This document shows, piece after piece, positions 6,138 through 6,392 of a stretch of 6,392 nucleotides of DNA (position 1 is the first letter of the stretch; each line of letters begins with the position of its first letter). The position numbers were made by a program, and so were the translations under genes. Below the pieces are notes generated by a model, which worked only from the letters and a program-made list of their open reading frames with translations, made no database searches and had not been told where the DNA came from. Source of the stretch: Enterococcaceae bacterium. GTDB lineage: Bacteria > Bacillota > Bacilli > Lactobacillales > Catellicoccaceae. The stretch is from assembly GCA_030150665.1 (NCBI GenBank), contig JASLFJ010000050.1, positions 1 to 6,392 of the forward strand. Direction: 5' to 3'.

Positions 6138-6392
6138 ATGAAAGAGAAACAACAAGAAGAAGGACAACTGAATACGGCACATCGTATCGGGCTTTTAGGA
6201 ATGATTGGTGTAATTGTTAGTGCTATGGTTGGTGGTGGAATTTTTAGTTTACCTCAAAATATGGCTTCTGATTCAGAAGCAGGTGGTGTACTTATTGCAT
6301 GGATATTAACAGCTTTAGGTATGTGGTTTATTGCCAATAGTTTTAATTTACTATCTCAAATAAAGCCTGAGCTTACAACAGGAATTTATAAG
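6138..6392 (+). CDS. APC-superfamily amino acid antiporter (basic amino acid/polyamine antiporter type), 3'-truncated by window edge
   Basis: The 85 visible codons start at ATG 6138, with SD AAAGGA at 6124-6129 eight bases upstream. A short hydrophilic cytosolic N-terminus (1-15) is followed by a first membrane helix with the unwound GGGIFSLPQNMA stretch (about 32-43). That stretch is typical of the arginine/ornithine antiporter (ArcD/LysI-like) and related exchangers for histidine/histamine or tyrosine/tyramine. A second helix lies near 49-74, and then comes the KPELTTGIYK segment, matching the 'PDLxxGIYxYA' stretch of this subfamily. Full length would be about 470-500 residues. The gene lies 32 bases after fhs with no terminator between, so it may belong to the same unit. 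Substrate cannot be named from this fragment; basic amino acid or histidine exchange is the most likely. Confidence 0.85.
   Translation, partial: MKEKQQEEGQLNTAHRIGLLGMIGVIVSAMVGGGIFSLPQNMASDSEAGGVLIAWILTALGMWFIANSFNLLSQIKPELTTGIYK

Overview
The window is A+T-rich DNA from a Gram-positive bacterium. It is most likely a member of the Lactobacillales close to Enterococcaceae. The evidence is strong Shine-Dalgarno (SD) sites, a gene order typical of Firmicutes, and a PASTA-domain Ser/Thr kinase whose kinase domain reads very like enterococcal and Bacillus PrkC. Genus cannot be fixed from the sequence alone. All genes lie on the + strand and are tightly packed.

Left half (1-3770): the end of an rRNA/cell-wall signalling operon. 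It holds a 5'-truncated rsmB (16S rRNA m5C methyltransferase), then a complete PP2C phosphatase (stp/prpC), then a complete membrane kinase with three extracellular PASTA repeats (prkC/stk). Phosphatase and kinase overlap by a few bases and should be translationally coupled as an antagonistic pair. A strong intrinsic terminator begins inside the kinase stop codon and closes the operon. In many Firmicutes rsgA, rpe and thiN would follow; here they do not.

Right half (3780-6392): a new transcription unit with its own extended -10 promoter just behind the terminator. It encodes a cyclodeaminase/cyclohydrolase-family protein (fchA-like) and formate-tetrahydrofolate ligase (fhs). These are followed by the first 85 codons of an APC-superfamily amino acid antiporter that runs off the window. 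The first two genes interconvert formimino-, methenyl- and formyl-tetrahydrofolate pools. With an amino acid transporter next door, the order recalls histidine-utilisation clusters of streptococci, but no hut enzyme is visible here.

No wholly new system is evident. The points that merit a second look are: the start of the fchA-like gene, where the SD points at an ATC codon; a run of eight G in the kinase gene that could slip; the broken rsmB-stp-prkC-rsgA order; and the possible histidine/one-carbon module on the right. No tRNA, rRNA, CRISPR array, insertion sequence or riboswitch was recognised, and no gene-free stretch exceeds about 100 bases.
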